DNA of 64,000 nucleotides, from assembly GCF_905171765.1 (NCBI RefSeq), contig NC_053389.1, positions 216,510,624 to 216,574,623 on the forward strand. Direction: 5' to 3'. Shown here in pieces: positions 12,434 to 23,565 of this stretch (the stretch's first letter is position 1; every line of letters starts with the position of its first letter). The stretch comes from Bufo bufo. Its lineage: Eukaryota; Chordata; Amphibia; Anura; Bufonidae. The notes below the pieces were generated by a model that worked only from the letters and a program-made list of their open reading frames with translations, did no database searches and had not been told where the DNA came from. Made by a program: the position numbers and the translations under genes.

Positions 12434-13757
12434 GGCCTCTTTCACACGGACGTCGCGTGTGAGGGCTGGACAAGATGCGGGTGCGTTGCGGGAAAATGCA
12501 CAATTTTTCTGCGCGAGTGCAAAGCGTTTTAATAAGTTTTGCACACACGTGAGAAAAATCGTCATGTTTGGTACCCAGATCCGAACCCAGACTTCTTCAC
12601 TGGAGTTCGGGTTTGGGATCGGTGTTGTGTAGATTTTATTATTTTCCCTTATAACATGGTTATAAGGGAAAATAATAGCATTCTTTATACAGAATGCTAA
12701 GTATAATGTCCATTGAGGGGTTAAAAATAATAAATAAATTTAACTCACCCCATCCACTTGATCGCGTAGCGGATCGCCTCTTCTTTCTACTTTCTTCAGG
12801 ACCTGGCTAAAGGACCTTTGATGACGTCAGTGCGCTCATCACATGATCCATCACATGGTCCATCAACCATGGTGAAGGACCATGTGATGGACTATTTGAT
12901 GATCGCAGTGACATCACCACAGGTCCTTTTCATCAAAAAAGAAAGAAGACATGCCAGGCTGAGCGTTCAAGTGGATTAAGGCGAGTTTATTAATTGTTTT
13001 TTATTTTTAAGGCCGAGTTCACACAAACGTGTGTGACTCGTGGCCGTATTGCGGCCCGCAAATCGCGGGCCGCAATACACGCCCACAGTTCCGTGTGCAT
13101 TCCGCATCACGGATGCGGACCCATTCACTTCAATGGGTCCGCAAATTCGGAATCGCGGAACAGCCGCACGGGACGGGACCCCTCGGAAGCACTACGGAGT
13201 GCTTCCGTGGGGTTACGTCCTGTACTTCCGTTCCGCAAAAAGATAGAACATGTCCTATCTTTTAGCGGAACGGGCGGCCATTAAAGTGAATGGGTCCGCG
13301 ATCCGATGCGGCTGACCTACGGCTGGCGATCGTGCATTGCGGCCCGCTATTTGCGGGCTGCAGCACGGGCACGGGTCAAACACGTTTGTGTGAACTCGGC
13401 CTAACCCCCCCCTCACTATTTTACTAAGCATTCTATAACCATGTTATAAAGGAAAATAATAAAGATCGGGTCCCCATCCCGATCGTCTCCTAGCAACCAT
13501 GCGTGAAAATCGCACTGCATCCGCACTTGCTTGCGATTTTCATGCAGCCCCATTCACTTCTATAGGGCTTGCGTTGCATGAAAAACGTACAATATAGAGC
13601 TTGCTGCGATTTTCACACAACGCACAAGTGATGCGTGAAAATCACCGCTCATGTGCACAGCCCCATTGGAGTGAATGGGTCCGGATTTAGTGCGGGTGCA
13701 ATGCGATCACCTCATGCATTGCACCCGCATGGAAATCTCGCCCGTGTGAAAAGGGCC
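12434..13757. mobile_element. Harbinger-type non-autonomous element carrying a nested MITE
   Basis: Ends GGCCTCTTTCACACGGACG and, in reverse, GGCCCTTTTCACACGGGCG, flanked by TTA at 12431-12433 and 13758-13760. A second MITE (13011-13401) sits inside. The remaining interior contains inverted copies of TTATAACATGGTTATAA and CATGTGATGGACC. No coding sequence. Confidence 0.85.
13011..13401. mobile_element. Nested Harbinger MITE with TAA duplication
   Basis: The terminal inverted repeats are perfect for at least 20 bp (GGCCGAGTTCACACAAACGT). TAA stands at 13008-13010 and 13402-13404. The interior has CCATTCACTTCAATGGGTCC and GAACATGTCCTATC, both shared with other members. Confidence 0.92.
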
Positions 13758-13760
13758 TTA

Positions 13761-14096
13761 CCTTTTCCAGTAACACAATTACTAAAACAATTAGCTTTTA
13801 TATGGTGGGTAGAGCTGCATTAAACACCTTTATTTAACTTAAACCACTAATGAACTGAGTGCACATATAATTAATCATTTAAAGACACTCAAGCAATTTC
13901 CAATGGAAGACACTCCACACAAAGCAAACATTGCAGTGAAATAAGTATACCGCCACACCTCACCTTATTTGACTTCTGTCTAATGAAAAATAACATTTCT
14001 ATAGGAACAGGTCAAAGCCTAACTACGCTGTGCTCATGAGTGTCGTTAGGGGTCACTGTTGCACATTATATAAGAGCTTGTAGCTGGGAACAGATA
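13761..14096. other. Unassigned A/T-rich spacer
   Basis: No coding frame, inverted repeat or tandem repeat was recognised between the two MITEs. Confidence 0.5.
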
Positions 14097-14317
14097 GTTG
14101 GTCATTTATTATATTAGGCGTATTTTTGGCACTGATTTTGGCGCAAAGGTTATTTGTACTGCAGTCTGCAACTTTACCCCGCTCACGTCAGTTCAGCGTA
14201 ATTATGTGGATTCATACGCCAAAGTAAGGAAGAGGCCGGCGCAGTTATGTAGATCCCCCAGCTAAAGGGTTTATTAAGACTAGAGTCTAAAATACCAATC
14301 TTAATAAATGACCCCCA
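14097..14317. mobile_element. Short MITE with TA flanks (GGTCATTTATTAA ends)
   Basis: The left end GTTGGTCATTTATTATA and the right end, in reverse TGGGGGTCATTTATTAAGA, are flanked by TA at 14095-14096 and 14318-14319, which suggests Tc1/mariner-type mobilisation. The same ends border 35088-37622. Confidence 0.65.
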
Positions 14318-14427
14318 TAGTACTCTGTAGCTGAAGCCACATGGTGTGAGAGGAGGCAGCTGTAACAAGCAGGTCTGACTGGGGATTCAATAAGCCAGGC
14401 AGGGCAGTGTTACAGTTTATCTCATTA

Positions 14428-14813
14428 GGGCTCATGCACACTGCCGTTGCACTGCCGTGGCCGTATTGCGGCCTGCATACAGTGGGTCTGCAATACACAG
14501 GCACCGGCCGTGTGCACCCCGCATCACAGATACGGACCCATTCACTTGAAGTCGCGGATCCACTAAATAAGGTTACTGCCCGTGTGCTATTCACATTTTT
14601 TTGCAGTCCTATAATATCTTTTGCAGAACTGACATACGGATTTGGAAAGCACATAGACGTCATCAGTGTGGTTTTTACATCGGTATGTCAGTTCCAGTAA
14701 AGACAGAACATGTCCTATTCTGGTCTTCAAAATGAGGACCTCAAATCCATAGAACTCAATGGGAGTGCAAAAAATGCAGATCGCAAAACGGATATGGTTG
14801 TGTGCATAAGGGT
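14428..14813. mobile_element. Harbinger-type MITE with TTA duplication
   Basis: Ends GGGCTCATGCACACTGCCG and, in reverse, ACCCTTATGCACACAACC, with TTA at 14425-14427 and 14814-14816. The interior has GACCCATTCACTTGAAGTCG and AGAACATGTCCTATTCTGG. Confidence 0.85.
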
Positions 14814-14819
14814 TTAGAT

Positions 14820-15266
14820 ACACAGCTCAGCAGGCAGGATCATACAAGATAGGATTAGATACACCACTCAGCAGGCTGTGTCATACAAAATGGCATTAGA
14901 TACACCGCTCAGCAGGCAGGATCATACAAGATGGGATTAGATACACAGTTTAGCAGGCTGTATCGTAGAAGATGGTATTAGATATACACTTCAGCAGGCA
15001 GTATCATACAAGATGGGATTAGATACACAGTTTAGCAGGCAGTATCGTAGAAGATGGTATTAGATATACACTTCAGCAGGCAGTATCGCACACAACAGGA
15101 TGTGTATCAGGCATACATACAGGATAGGATTAGATACAGTTGTGATTGGATACGCTTGCTGATTCCAGCTGTTTATCACACTCTGGAGATGGTGAGGGAA
15201 GAGCCTGTGGACGGTCAGTGATGGAATTAGATACTCAGCTCAGCAGGCTGTATCACACAGGATAGG
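14820..15266 (+). repeat. 41-bp satellite (GATTAGATACACAGCTCAGC)
   Basis: Units begin with CACAGCTCAG or variants at 14821, 14862 and 14903, so the period is 41 bp. Toward 15130-15266 the units acquire GAGCCTGTGGACGGTCAGTG, the longer form seen after 17604. The array is split by the hAT element at 15275. Confidence 0.9.
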
Positions 15267-15847
15267 ATTAGATACATAGGCGTGCGCACGGGGTGTGCCT
15301 GGGCACACCCTAATCACACCCCTGTGCTCCGCCTCCTGCACTGCCGCCTGCCGCTTGAGCCCCGGCTGCCAGCCCCGCACAGCTTCAATGACATAGATCT
15401 GCTCGACTGACGACTCAATACTATATAAGACTGCTCACTGCTCCTGTGCTCCGGCTCCCGGCGGTCGGCCGCGTAATGTCACTCACTCTGACGTCGCGCG
15501 CCTGCTCCGCCTGCTTCATTAATAAAGTGGGAGGAGCAGGTGCGTGCGGCGTGACAGGGTGAGTGACGTCACGTTACGCTGCCCCCGGCCGGCCGGCTAG
15601 TTTGAATGTTTGAAGAGCCTGCCTGCCCGCCCAGTGCCCATGCCCAGGCAGCCCAGTGAATGGTGATTGTGCCCTGTGAAAAAGAAAAACTGTGAATCCT
15701 AGCTGGAGTCCTGTCCCAGTAAGTTAGTAATAGATTAGATAGTAGTACAACTTGGCACAAGTTTAATTACAACATTTTACATAAGGAACGCGGCGGGGTC
15801 TTACAATAGTTGCCGGCCTCCACTCCCTGTTGGGGGTCACTGTCAGG

Positions 15848-16492
15848 GACACTGTTATAGGGGGGAGGGGGATCTGTGGATGATCACACATATATAGCAC
15901 AAGCTATGCTATATATGTGTCATCCACAGATCCCCCCCTGGCCCCCCATAACATTGTCATCCACAGATCCCCCCCCCCCGCATCTGTGTCAGATTCCACA
16001 CAGATGCCCCCATAACAGTGCCATCCACAGATATCCCCTTAATAGACTATTAAGGGGATATCTGTGGATGACACACTGTTATGGGGGCATCTGTGGAATA
16101 TGACACTGTTATGGCGGGGGGATCTGTGGATGATAATGTTATGGGGCATCTGTGTGGAATATGTCACCTTTTATGGGGGATCTGTGGATGACACTGTTAT
16201 GGGGGGGATCTGTGGATGACGCACTGTTAATAACAGTGTGTCATCAACAGATGCCCCCATAACAGTGTCATCCACAGATGCCTCATAACAGTGTATCATC
16301 CACAGATGCCCATAACAGTGTGTCATCCACAGATGCCCCCATAATAGCGTCATCCACAGATGCCCCCATAACAGTGTGTCATCCACAGATGTCCATACCA
16401 GTGTGTCATCCAGAGGTCCCGAATAACAGTGTGTCATCCACAGGTCCCCCATAACAGTGTGTCATCCACAGGTCCCCCATAACAGTACGCCT
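15848..16492. repeat. Minisatellite, units around GGATCTGTGGATGACACTGTTATGG
   Basis: Units of roughly 28-45 bp repeat in one orientation up to about 16230, then in the other up to 16490, giving a large imperfect fold-back. Runs of C or G (for example 15970-15978) mark unit junctions. Confidence 0.85.
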
Positions 16493-16839
16493 GCGCACTG
16501 AGGAGAAACAGAAAGAAGGGCAAAGAATCCGTGGAAGCAAGCAGAGGACGACACAGCAGATGACTGAATAGCTTCTTTTGTAAGTAAATTGTTTTATTAT
16601 AAATCTAATTCAGTTCAAAAAAATTTTTTTTGTTATGTATGATGCTTTTTGATTATAAATAAATGTAAATGTAGTGGTGGTGTAATGTGGACCCCAGGCC
16701 TCTCTCATGTCCTGCAGGCTGGCGCTGTGGAAGGATACGGTTGGTCAGGCAGCAGAAAGGCTCTGGAACTTTCCCCTTCACAGCCACTGCTATCTCTCTC
16801 GTACAGTGCAGACTCTGCAGGAGGCTTTCTGTTTGCTCT

Positions 16840-17086
16840 CCGTCCTCATAGAAGTCTATAGGAATCAAAACGGATCAATCTGGTTCCCGTTATGCAAGAC
16901 GGAAAAGAAAGTCCTGTCGACAGGACCCAGACGGATCGGTTCTGCTTTCTCATAAACTTCTATTAGGACAGAGCAAAAAGGAATGCCTCTTAAAGGTTTC
17001 CGTTTTGCATTCCATCTGGCCATTCCGTTATATTCAGTTTAAAACAGAATATAACGGAATGGCATAACACAGATGTGAACCCACCC
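16840..17086. mobile_element. Harbinger MITE fragment, right end only
   Basis: The right end in reverse is GGGTGGGTTCACATCTGTG, followed by TTA at 17087-17089. Inside are inverted copies of TCCGTTATATTCAGTTT / AAAACAGAATATAACGGA. The left terminus is not present. Confidence 0.6.
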
Positions 17087-17194
17087 TTAGGACAAGATTG
17101 TTTCTGAATATTCAAACGTACCGAGGAAGAAAGGAAAACTCTTGAAAGCTTGTCTTTTAAGTATTAGGTTAGTACAATAAAAATTTACACACTG

Positions 17195-17471
17195 GGGCCC
17201 ATTTACACGTCCGTAATTTGGGTCCGCATTTGTTCCGCAATTTGCAGACCCATTCACTTTCAATGGGGCTGGAACAGATGCAAATCCACATTTCCTGGAT
17301 CCGCATCTGCATTTTCGGGATCCGTTTTTTTCGGGATCCGCAATTTCGTTCCTGGAAAAAATAGAACATGTCCTAATCTTGTCCGCAATTGCGGGCCAGA
17401 AAAGGCATTTTCTATTATAGTGTCTGTGATGTGCGGATCCGCAAAACACTTACGGACGTGTGAATGGACCC
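17195..17471. mobile_element. Harbinger-type MITE inside hAT copy A
   Basis: Ends GGGCCCATTTACACGTCCG and, in reverse, GGGTCCATTCACACGTCCG. The right flank is TTA and the left flank CTG, so no clean duplication. The interior has CCCATTCACTTTCAATGGGG and GAACATGTCCTAA. Confidence 0.8.
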
Positions 17472-17486
17472 TTATGGAGGATCTGT

Positions 17487-17488
17487 GG

Positions 17489-17525
<37 letters not shown>
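17487..17525. repeat. (TA)n microsatellite
   Basis: An uninterrupted TA run near the right end of hAT copy A. Copy B has the equivalent run at about 43818-43857, so the microsatellite is part of the element. Confidence 0.9.
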
Positions 17526-17528
<3 letters not shown>

Positions 17529-17603
17529 CATACGCACGCGCGCGGCGTGTGTGTTTGTGCTTTAGGGTGCACACCCTAATGCAATAGGCTGCGCACGCCT
17601 ATG

Positions 17604-17935
17604 ATTAGATACAGATGGTGAGGGCAGAGCCTGTGGACAGTCAGTGATGGGATTAGATACACAGCTCAGCAGGCTGTATCACACAGGATAGGATTAGATA
17701 CAGATGTGAGGGCAGAGCCTGTGGACGGTCAGTGATGGGATTAGATACACAGCTCAGCAGGCTGTATCACACAGGATAGGATTAGATACAGATGTGAGGG
17801 CAGAGCCTGTGGACGGTCAGTGATGGGATTAGATACACAGCTCAGCAGGCTGTATCATACAGGATAGGATTAGATACAGATGTGAGGGCAGAGCCTGTGG
17901 ACGGTCAGTGATGGGATTTAGACACTGGGTGAGAA
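17604..17935 (+). repeat. 88-bp higher-order form of the satellite
   Basis: GATTAGATACACAGCTCAGC recurs at 17651, 17739 and 17827, an 88-bp period made of the 41-bp core plus a 47-bp segment containing GTGAGGGCAGAGCCTGTGGA. It continues the array left of hAT copy A. Confidence 0.9.
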
Positions 17936-18258
17936 GTAGATTCCTGTCTGGGTGTAGTAACATGGACACAAGAGTTGTAGTGGGTGTGGCTGCTGCAGAC
18001 AGAGCAGAGTGGGGGGGGGCGTGTCCAGCCTGTGACTCATCTCTGTGCAGTGCAGCCAGGCTTGTGTTTTAATAAAGTTATGTATTCAACAAAACAAGAA
18101 GGAGAGAAAGTAAACAGATCTTCCAGGATAATGTGATGTCTTCCAGGGGGGAAGAAAAGCACAGACATAAAAAACAGGTATTGGGGGCATATATATTCAT
18201 GGTGAGGGGTGTTAGAAGCACATAAAAATAATTTAGATTTTGGGATCGGACAACCTCT
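17936..18258. other. Unassigned spacer
   Basis: Contains a G run at 18011-18019 and AATAAAG near 18071. I see no reading frame or repeat structure. Confidence 0.5.
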
Positions 18259-18262
18259 TTAA

Positions 18263-19198
18263 CCTGTTGGGAACACATGACGAACCGGTACGTCATGATG
18301 CCCTGGTACTTAAGGACACATGGCGTACCGGTACGTCATCTGTATGTACAATCACCGCCGCGCGGTGATCGGAACAGAGTGCCTGCTGAAATAATTCAGC
18401 AGGCACTCTGCGACAATGCCGAGGGGGGTCCTGTGACCCCCCCGTATCGGCGATCGCGGCAAACCGCAGGTCAATTCAGACCTGCGGTTTGCAGCGTTTC
18501 CGGGTGGTTCGGGCGGCGACTGCAGTGGCCATCGGGTCCCCGTGCTGCTGTAATGGGGACCCGATGGCATGGAAGGCAAATAAAGTAAAAAAAATAATTG
18601 TCACCATACATCACTAAAAGTACAACAGCAAGCGATCAAAAAGGCGAATGCCCACCAAAATAGTACTAATCTAACCGTCACCTCATCCCTCAAAAAAATG
18701 AGCCCCTACCTAAGACAATCGCCCAAAAACTGAAAAAACTATGGCTCTCAGACTATGGAGACACTAAAACATGATTTTTTTTTGTTTCAAAAATGAAATC
18801 ATTGTGTAAAATTTACATAAATATAAAAAGTATACATATTATACATATTAGGTATTGCCGCATCCTTAACGTAATAACCTGCTCTATAAAAATATCACAT
18901 GACCTAACCCCTCAGGTGAATACCGTAAAAAAAAAAAAAAACTGTAAAAAAAGCCATTTTTTTGTCACCTTACATCACAAAAAGTGTAATAGCAAGCAAT
19001 CAAAAAGTCATACGCACCCCAAAATATCAAACCGTCATCTCATCCCAAAAAAAAATTAGCCCCTACACAAGACAGTCGCCCAAAAAATAAATAAAACTAT
19101 GGCTTTCAATAATAATAAAGAAAAATGCTTTATGTAAAACATAGTCATATTTGGTATTGTCGCGTCCGTGACAACCTGCTCTATAAAAATACCACATG
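18263..19198 (+). mobile_element. piggyBac-like non-autonomous element, right end missing
   Basis: TTAA at 18259-18262 is followed by CCTGTTGGGAACACATGACG. Then come serial hairpins (18351-18568) and, from 18600, A/T-rich units containing CAAGCGATCAAAAAG, GAGCCCCTACC, GCTCTATAAAAATATCACATG. These are the inverse of the units at 6950-8000. The match stops at about 19198 without a second terminus. Confidence 0.7.
18351..18568. other. Series of subterminal hairpins
   Basis: Perfect inverted repeats at 18376-18409 (15-bp stem), 18459-18492 (14-bp stem) and 18528-18568 (14-bp stem, 13-base loop), plus ATCACCGC/GCGGTGAT around 18351 and GGGGGGTC/GACCCCCC at 18423-18443. Stem sequences differ from those at 8164-8424. 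Confidence 0.9.
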
Positions 19199-19907
19199 AT
19201 CATGCTTACATTTAATAAAAACGTTACCTCTGGCATCAATCCTGGACTTATAGAACCATCAAAAACGATCTTTATAACTTATGCAAATGAGGGCTCGCAA
19301 GTGCCCAGGGGCGGCGTTACACTCGTAGGTGCCCTGCTTGCTCAGCCTTTTCATTGCGTCCCCCCGCCCCTTCCTACCCTCTGCCCGCCCATCCTTTCCC
19401 TCTGACCGCCTTTCTACTAACTTGTTATTCCGCCGAGATCCCGCGGCTGCGCAGTCAGTCCGTCGGCCGGCGCATGCGCACTGCGATGCTCATTCCTTGT
19501 ACGGCATCACAGTAACTATTGCGCATGCGCCGGCTAACGATGCAAAGCTGGCGCATGCGCATTAATTACTGTGATGCCATACAAGGAATGGGCATCGCAA
19601 TGTGCGATCCCTCCGTTCTGCAAAAAGATAGAGCAAGCTCTATCTTTTTGCGGTGCGGAAGCACGGAACGGAACATCAGAAAGCACTCCGTAGTGCTTCA
19701 GTAGTGTTCCGTTTCGTGGTTCCGTTCCGCATTACTGGAGTTGCAGACCCATTGAAATGAATGGGTCCACATCTATGATGCGGAATGGCCACGGAATGGG
19801 ACCCGTGTAATCCACAATACGGGCACGGGCTTCCCACGGTCATGTGAACGAGCCCTTATACTACACTTCTTTAGCTGACACACCCCATGCCTGGATGCCT
19901 GTAGTAA
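19199..19907. mobile_element. Mixed fragments: fold-back and a Harbinger right end
   Basis: At 19309 CAGGGGCGGCGTTACAC looks like a hAT left tip without a partner. From 19474 to 19601 there is an inverted repeat (CATTCCTTGTACGGCATCAC against GTGATGCCATACAAGGAATG) with GCGCATGCGC in both arms. The stretch ends at 19855 with a Harbinger-type end (in reverse GGGCTCGTTCACATGACCG) followed by TTA. Confidence 0.55.
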
Positions 19908-20080
19908 GGCCCCTTTACACAAGTGAGTTTTACGTGAAGCAAGAGCATAGCATCCAGACTGAATCCTGACCTGTTTTTCATGCATCATTTCTGCATTCAG
20001 GACAAATCGCAGTGAATGGGACCCTAAACGCCTATGCTCTGCACCTTTTTTTTTTAAACAGATTTCCATACTTACGGCAT
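19908..20080. mobile_element. Harbinger-type left end, partial
   Basis: TAA (19905-19907) is followed by GGCCCCTTTACACAAGTGAG, a typical tip. The matching right end was not found before the hAT element at 20210. Confidence 0.5.
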
Positions 20081-20209
20081 AAACGTCCACCGTGTCATCT
20101 GCGGGATGTGGATATTTTATGCAAGTGATCAATTTGCTCTTTGTGTCCAGGCACAGAGAAAGAAAATTACCTGAACATGTGGCAATGGAGAGTCAATGGT
20201 CCTTTTACG

Positions 20210-20630
20210 CATGGGTGGACTGGGAACTTAAAATGGCCCTGGAAAAAATAAAATAAAAGTGGCCCTATTTTGTAGTGGGGGCCCAAATTGACAGAAGGCA
20301 GGCTCAACACAAGTAGATGGGGGCAGCAGATAATATTGCAGCACATTATACCATCCCAGCATAGCCAAATTCCACAGTGCATCACAAAATAGTGCCCCAG
20401 CAGCAGAAAATACCTCCCTAAAACCTGCCCCTTTGTGGTGGCCAGTGCCAGCTGTCATATTCTGTTTTCCTACGCCAGTTGTCTTAGGATGGCAATACAG
20501 TATGAGTGAGGAGGGGAGCGTCAGATGATTACTTACCATGGCTGGTAGCCATGAGGATGGCTCAAGCAGCCCTCTGGGCATCGGCCCACCGGGAAGTTTC
20601 TTTGTAGGGTTTATGGCCAGTCCGCCCCTG
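20210..20630. mobile_element. hAT-type MITE, 421 bp
   Basis: Ends CATGGGTGGACTGGGAAC and, in reverse, CAGGGGCGGACTGGCCAT. Eight-bp flanks cttttacg (20202-20209) and cttttaca (20631-20638) differ at one base. Non-coding. Confidence 0.88.
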
Positions 20631-20847
20631 CTTTTACAATAGCAATTCTCCAAAGACTTCAGCCCTATACTCCCTCTTTTTATCTGGCCTGTTTTTCTTT
20701 TCTGGCCTGGCCCTGGCTGGCACCTGATCTAGGCCTCTCTCTTCTGTCAGCTACCAGTGGGACATTGCAGCAACATATTGTTCTGTGAATTGACTTTCGA
20801 TTTCATCCACTAAAGGTTGAAATCAACAGTAAAAATCTGCTACATAA
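20631..20847. other. Unassigned spacer
   Basis: Contains a CCTGGC-rich stretch near 20690-20730 and nothing else I could assign. Confidence 0.5.
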
Positions 20848-21226
20848 GCCTACATGCACACGAGCGTTGTTTTTTTCCGCATTCGTTCCGCATATTTAAC
20901 GGTTCTGATGCAAACCCATTCATTTCTATGGAGCCGTTGAAAATGTGTTGAAATAAGTCAACCGTTTGTTTTCCGCGTCCGTCGTCCGTGGTTCCAATCC
21001 GCAAAAAAAGTAAAGCATGTCCTATTCTTGTCCGCAATAAACGGTCCGCAGCTCATTCAAGTCAATGGGTCCGCAAAAAATGCGGATGCCAAACGGAAAG
21101 GCATCTGTATGTCATCCGTCTGTCAGGTTTTTTGCGGATCGGTTGCCAGGAAACCATTTTAAAGGCCTGCGAACTGCTACAGGAAGTTGAAACTCAGTTT
21201 TGGCAGAGTTTGGACATTAGAGGAGA

Positions 21227-23565
21227 ATGCTTGAGAGGCCTGAGGAAAAAATGCCCCGTTGGGATGCCAGGACCAATGTTTACCATGACCGCATAAAAAA
21301 AAATGGGTCCTGGGAGGAAGTGGCTCGCCGTATGAAGCTTTCGGAATGGGACAAAGCAGACAGCAGAGGTCGTGCTGATTTAGGTTAGTGCAAGCAATGT
21401 CGTTTTGTATGCTGTCCCTTGTGTCCTGGCCCTGTGTTTGCCCTAATTATTTTGCAAGTAGTCCCATGAGGTCATATTTGTATTACATTTGTGGACAGGG
21501 TATAATTCTGGTCTGGCCTGCGCATGTTTGTCATTCATGTTGTCATTTTAAAATGTTTGAAGACCAACATGTTTAATGCATGTCCAGACCTTTGCACCAG
21601 CACACAGTAGTAATGTGTACACAGCGCACACACTTTACAGTTTCGGACAAATGTGGCCCTGTTCTAATTGACATGGTGCCATTTTTCCCCTTCCCATAAA
21701 TATTATTGTTTAAAGGCCTAGGCCAAATATTCACCTCCTTCATCTAAATTCTCTCACATTAATATCCAGTGCTTAATATCAGTACCACAATGTACTGTCT
21801 GACATTGTCCTGGTGTGTATTTCCTGGAGCATTTAAAGCTCATGTACTTTTTGAAACGCTGCTGATAACCAGACGTGCCACCCATGTTGGACAGGACATT
21901 GTTTTGATGCTGTGGATTTCGGCCTGGTGATGTGACTCAAGCGGAGACCATAGTAATCCCTGCTACAAGTTGTTAAAAAACATTAGCTGTGTATACAGAG
22001 CTAACTCAGACTGGGAGATGATTCTGCTGTGTAGTTATTGTGGGTGGACCATGGACATCTGTGACTGGTTGTTAGTGAGCTATGCCCTACTGTAACATGT
22101 AGTGTTAATTCTCCCCTTTTAGCATATTTGTCCCCAAAAAAAATTTGGCGCTGGGGGGTCATAATTTGATGTTACTTGTAATGGTTTGATGTTGATTTCT
22201 ATATTTGTTATATAATATTTTTTTTTATGTTTGATTTTTTCCAAAAAAAAAACCTGATGGAATAGTTGTCGGGATCAGTTCCGTCTGGAATTAAATCACA
22301 TGGGGCGCAGTGGTGATGGGGGAGCACGAAAAAGGCCGTACCTATACACCCAGCAGTTACGGTTCCTTCGACCAGTGATGGATTTAAGGCCGTAAGTTTT
22401 TACATCAAATAAAGAAAGTATTTAACTGTATGTCAGTGGGCACTAGGAGAATATTTACAGACCTTTCTTCGGGGTTTTGTCGGCAATATCTGATGGCAGT
22501 GGCCTATCCCTCAGATTCTCTAGTTTTTTTTTAAAGATGAAAAACCTTTTTTGGTCTGTGCTGACTTCTACTTGATGCTTGCTAGTTCTTTATTAACGGT
22601 TGGCTTCAAAGCCGCCTGTGCCAAAATCGCAGTTTGAAAACTATGGCAAGCAATGCCATTCTCCCTCTCCCTTTTACAGACTGACAGAATTTCAGCAGTT
22701 GGTTAGCTCCTGGATGTGTCTATATAACATGTTTTAGAGTCGGACACCTCTAAACCCAAATACCCACAAAATCTTGTGTTTCTATGTGAGCAATGTTCAA
22801 AGCAACAGTGAAGTTTTTCTTAGATTATATAATGTGGCAGCAAATGTTTAGGGCGAACATTTGTAAACCTTGTTTGATGTGTGCAGGCTCACCTTATATT
22901 GTGGACATGCACTACTATGTTTGCCATACTTGCATTGTATTTAGAATGTCATTTTTGAATAATGTAGTATACTTTTTTTAATCTTATTTGCCCTAAAGTA
23001 CTATGGAGTGTCTGGAAGATCCAGAGCCGGAGGAATCCCAGCTTTCTGATGTGGGAGGTGCAGAAACTCCAGCTGTGTTCTCCCCAGCGTCCACTCCCAC
23101 ACAGACCCCGGCTGAAGATCCCGAACAACAGCCAAGGGAAACTTCTAGGCCACAGGAATGGAGCCCTGAACCAGCGCGCCATCCACAGATGCGGCGAATG
23201 AGGGGTGACACTCTGCCTTCTTCTGGGCTAGCTACTCGTGAAATTATTGATTCAAACTTTATTGACTACCTAGCCCAGAAGAGAAAGGACATGTAGGAGG
23301 AAATTAAGATGAGGGGGGTGGCGCCATTGTTGCGTCGGGTACCTCCAGAGAGTCAGAGTACTTGCATTTCCTCAATTGCCCAGGTATTAGAGATGTATGC
23401 CTCCCCGCACTAAGGGGACATACATTCTCTAATAGATAGAGTCTGGCGCCAGGTGATATTGGGCCAAAATCCAATCCCCACCAGCTATCCACCTCGGCAG
23501 CCCCCAGTCCAAGGGCCATCTGTCCAGCCCCAACGGTTTCCCATGTTCCCAAATGGAGAAGTGCA
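21227..23565 (+). pseudogene. Harbinger Myb/SANT-like DNA-binding protein, broken
   Basis: Three blocks resemble exons. Block 1 (ATG 21227 to about 21383) reads MLERPEEKMPRWD, VYHDRIKKNGSWEEVA and KLSEWDKADSRGRADL, a Myb/SANT (MADF-like) trihelix, followed by GTTAGT. Block 2 (about 22265-22391) reads DQFRLELNHM, RKRPYLYTQQL and FLRPVMDLRP, and runs into a GTAAGT donor at 22392. Block 3 (about 22998-23565) is proline- and acid-rich, with LATREIIDSNFIDYL and [14 protein letters not shown]. It has in-frame stops TAG at 23294-23296 and TAA near 23411. In the family this protein helps bring the transposase to the element ends and into the nucleus. The phase between blocks 1 and 2 does not fit cleanly, so an indel is likely. 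Block 3 runs in frame into Tc1 sequence near 23565. Confidence 0.75.

Larger units (their letters stand above)
15275..17603 (+). mobile_element. hAT-type non-autonomous element, copy A (CATAGGCGTGCGCA ends)
   Basis: Ends CATAGGCGTGCGCACGGGG and, in reverse, CATAGGCGTGCGCAGCC. ATTAGATA occurs at 15267-15274 and 17604-17611. Eight-bp duplications indicate hAT, although ATTAGATA is also part of the host satellite. A second copy at 43752-45949 (reverse) shows an unambiguous 8-bp duplication. The 2.3-kb interior has a GC-rich left part, a minisatellite, Harbinger MITE pieces and a TA repeat near the right end. There is no transposase. Confidence 0.88.

Noticed and set aside
11710..12548. Overlapping open frames of 60-170 codons in MITE DNA
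   Set aside because: They arise from GC-rich palindromes with few stop codons, appear on both strands, and cross element boundaries.
14820..17935. Regularly spaced repeats considered as a CRISPR array
   Set aside because: Units are contiguous 41- or 88-bp satellite monomers without unique spacers, in a eukaryotic repeat setting with no cas genes.
19309..19330. CAGGGGCGGCGTTACAC as a hAT left tip
   Set aside because: No partner end found; mentioned only within the mixed-fragment entry.
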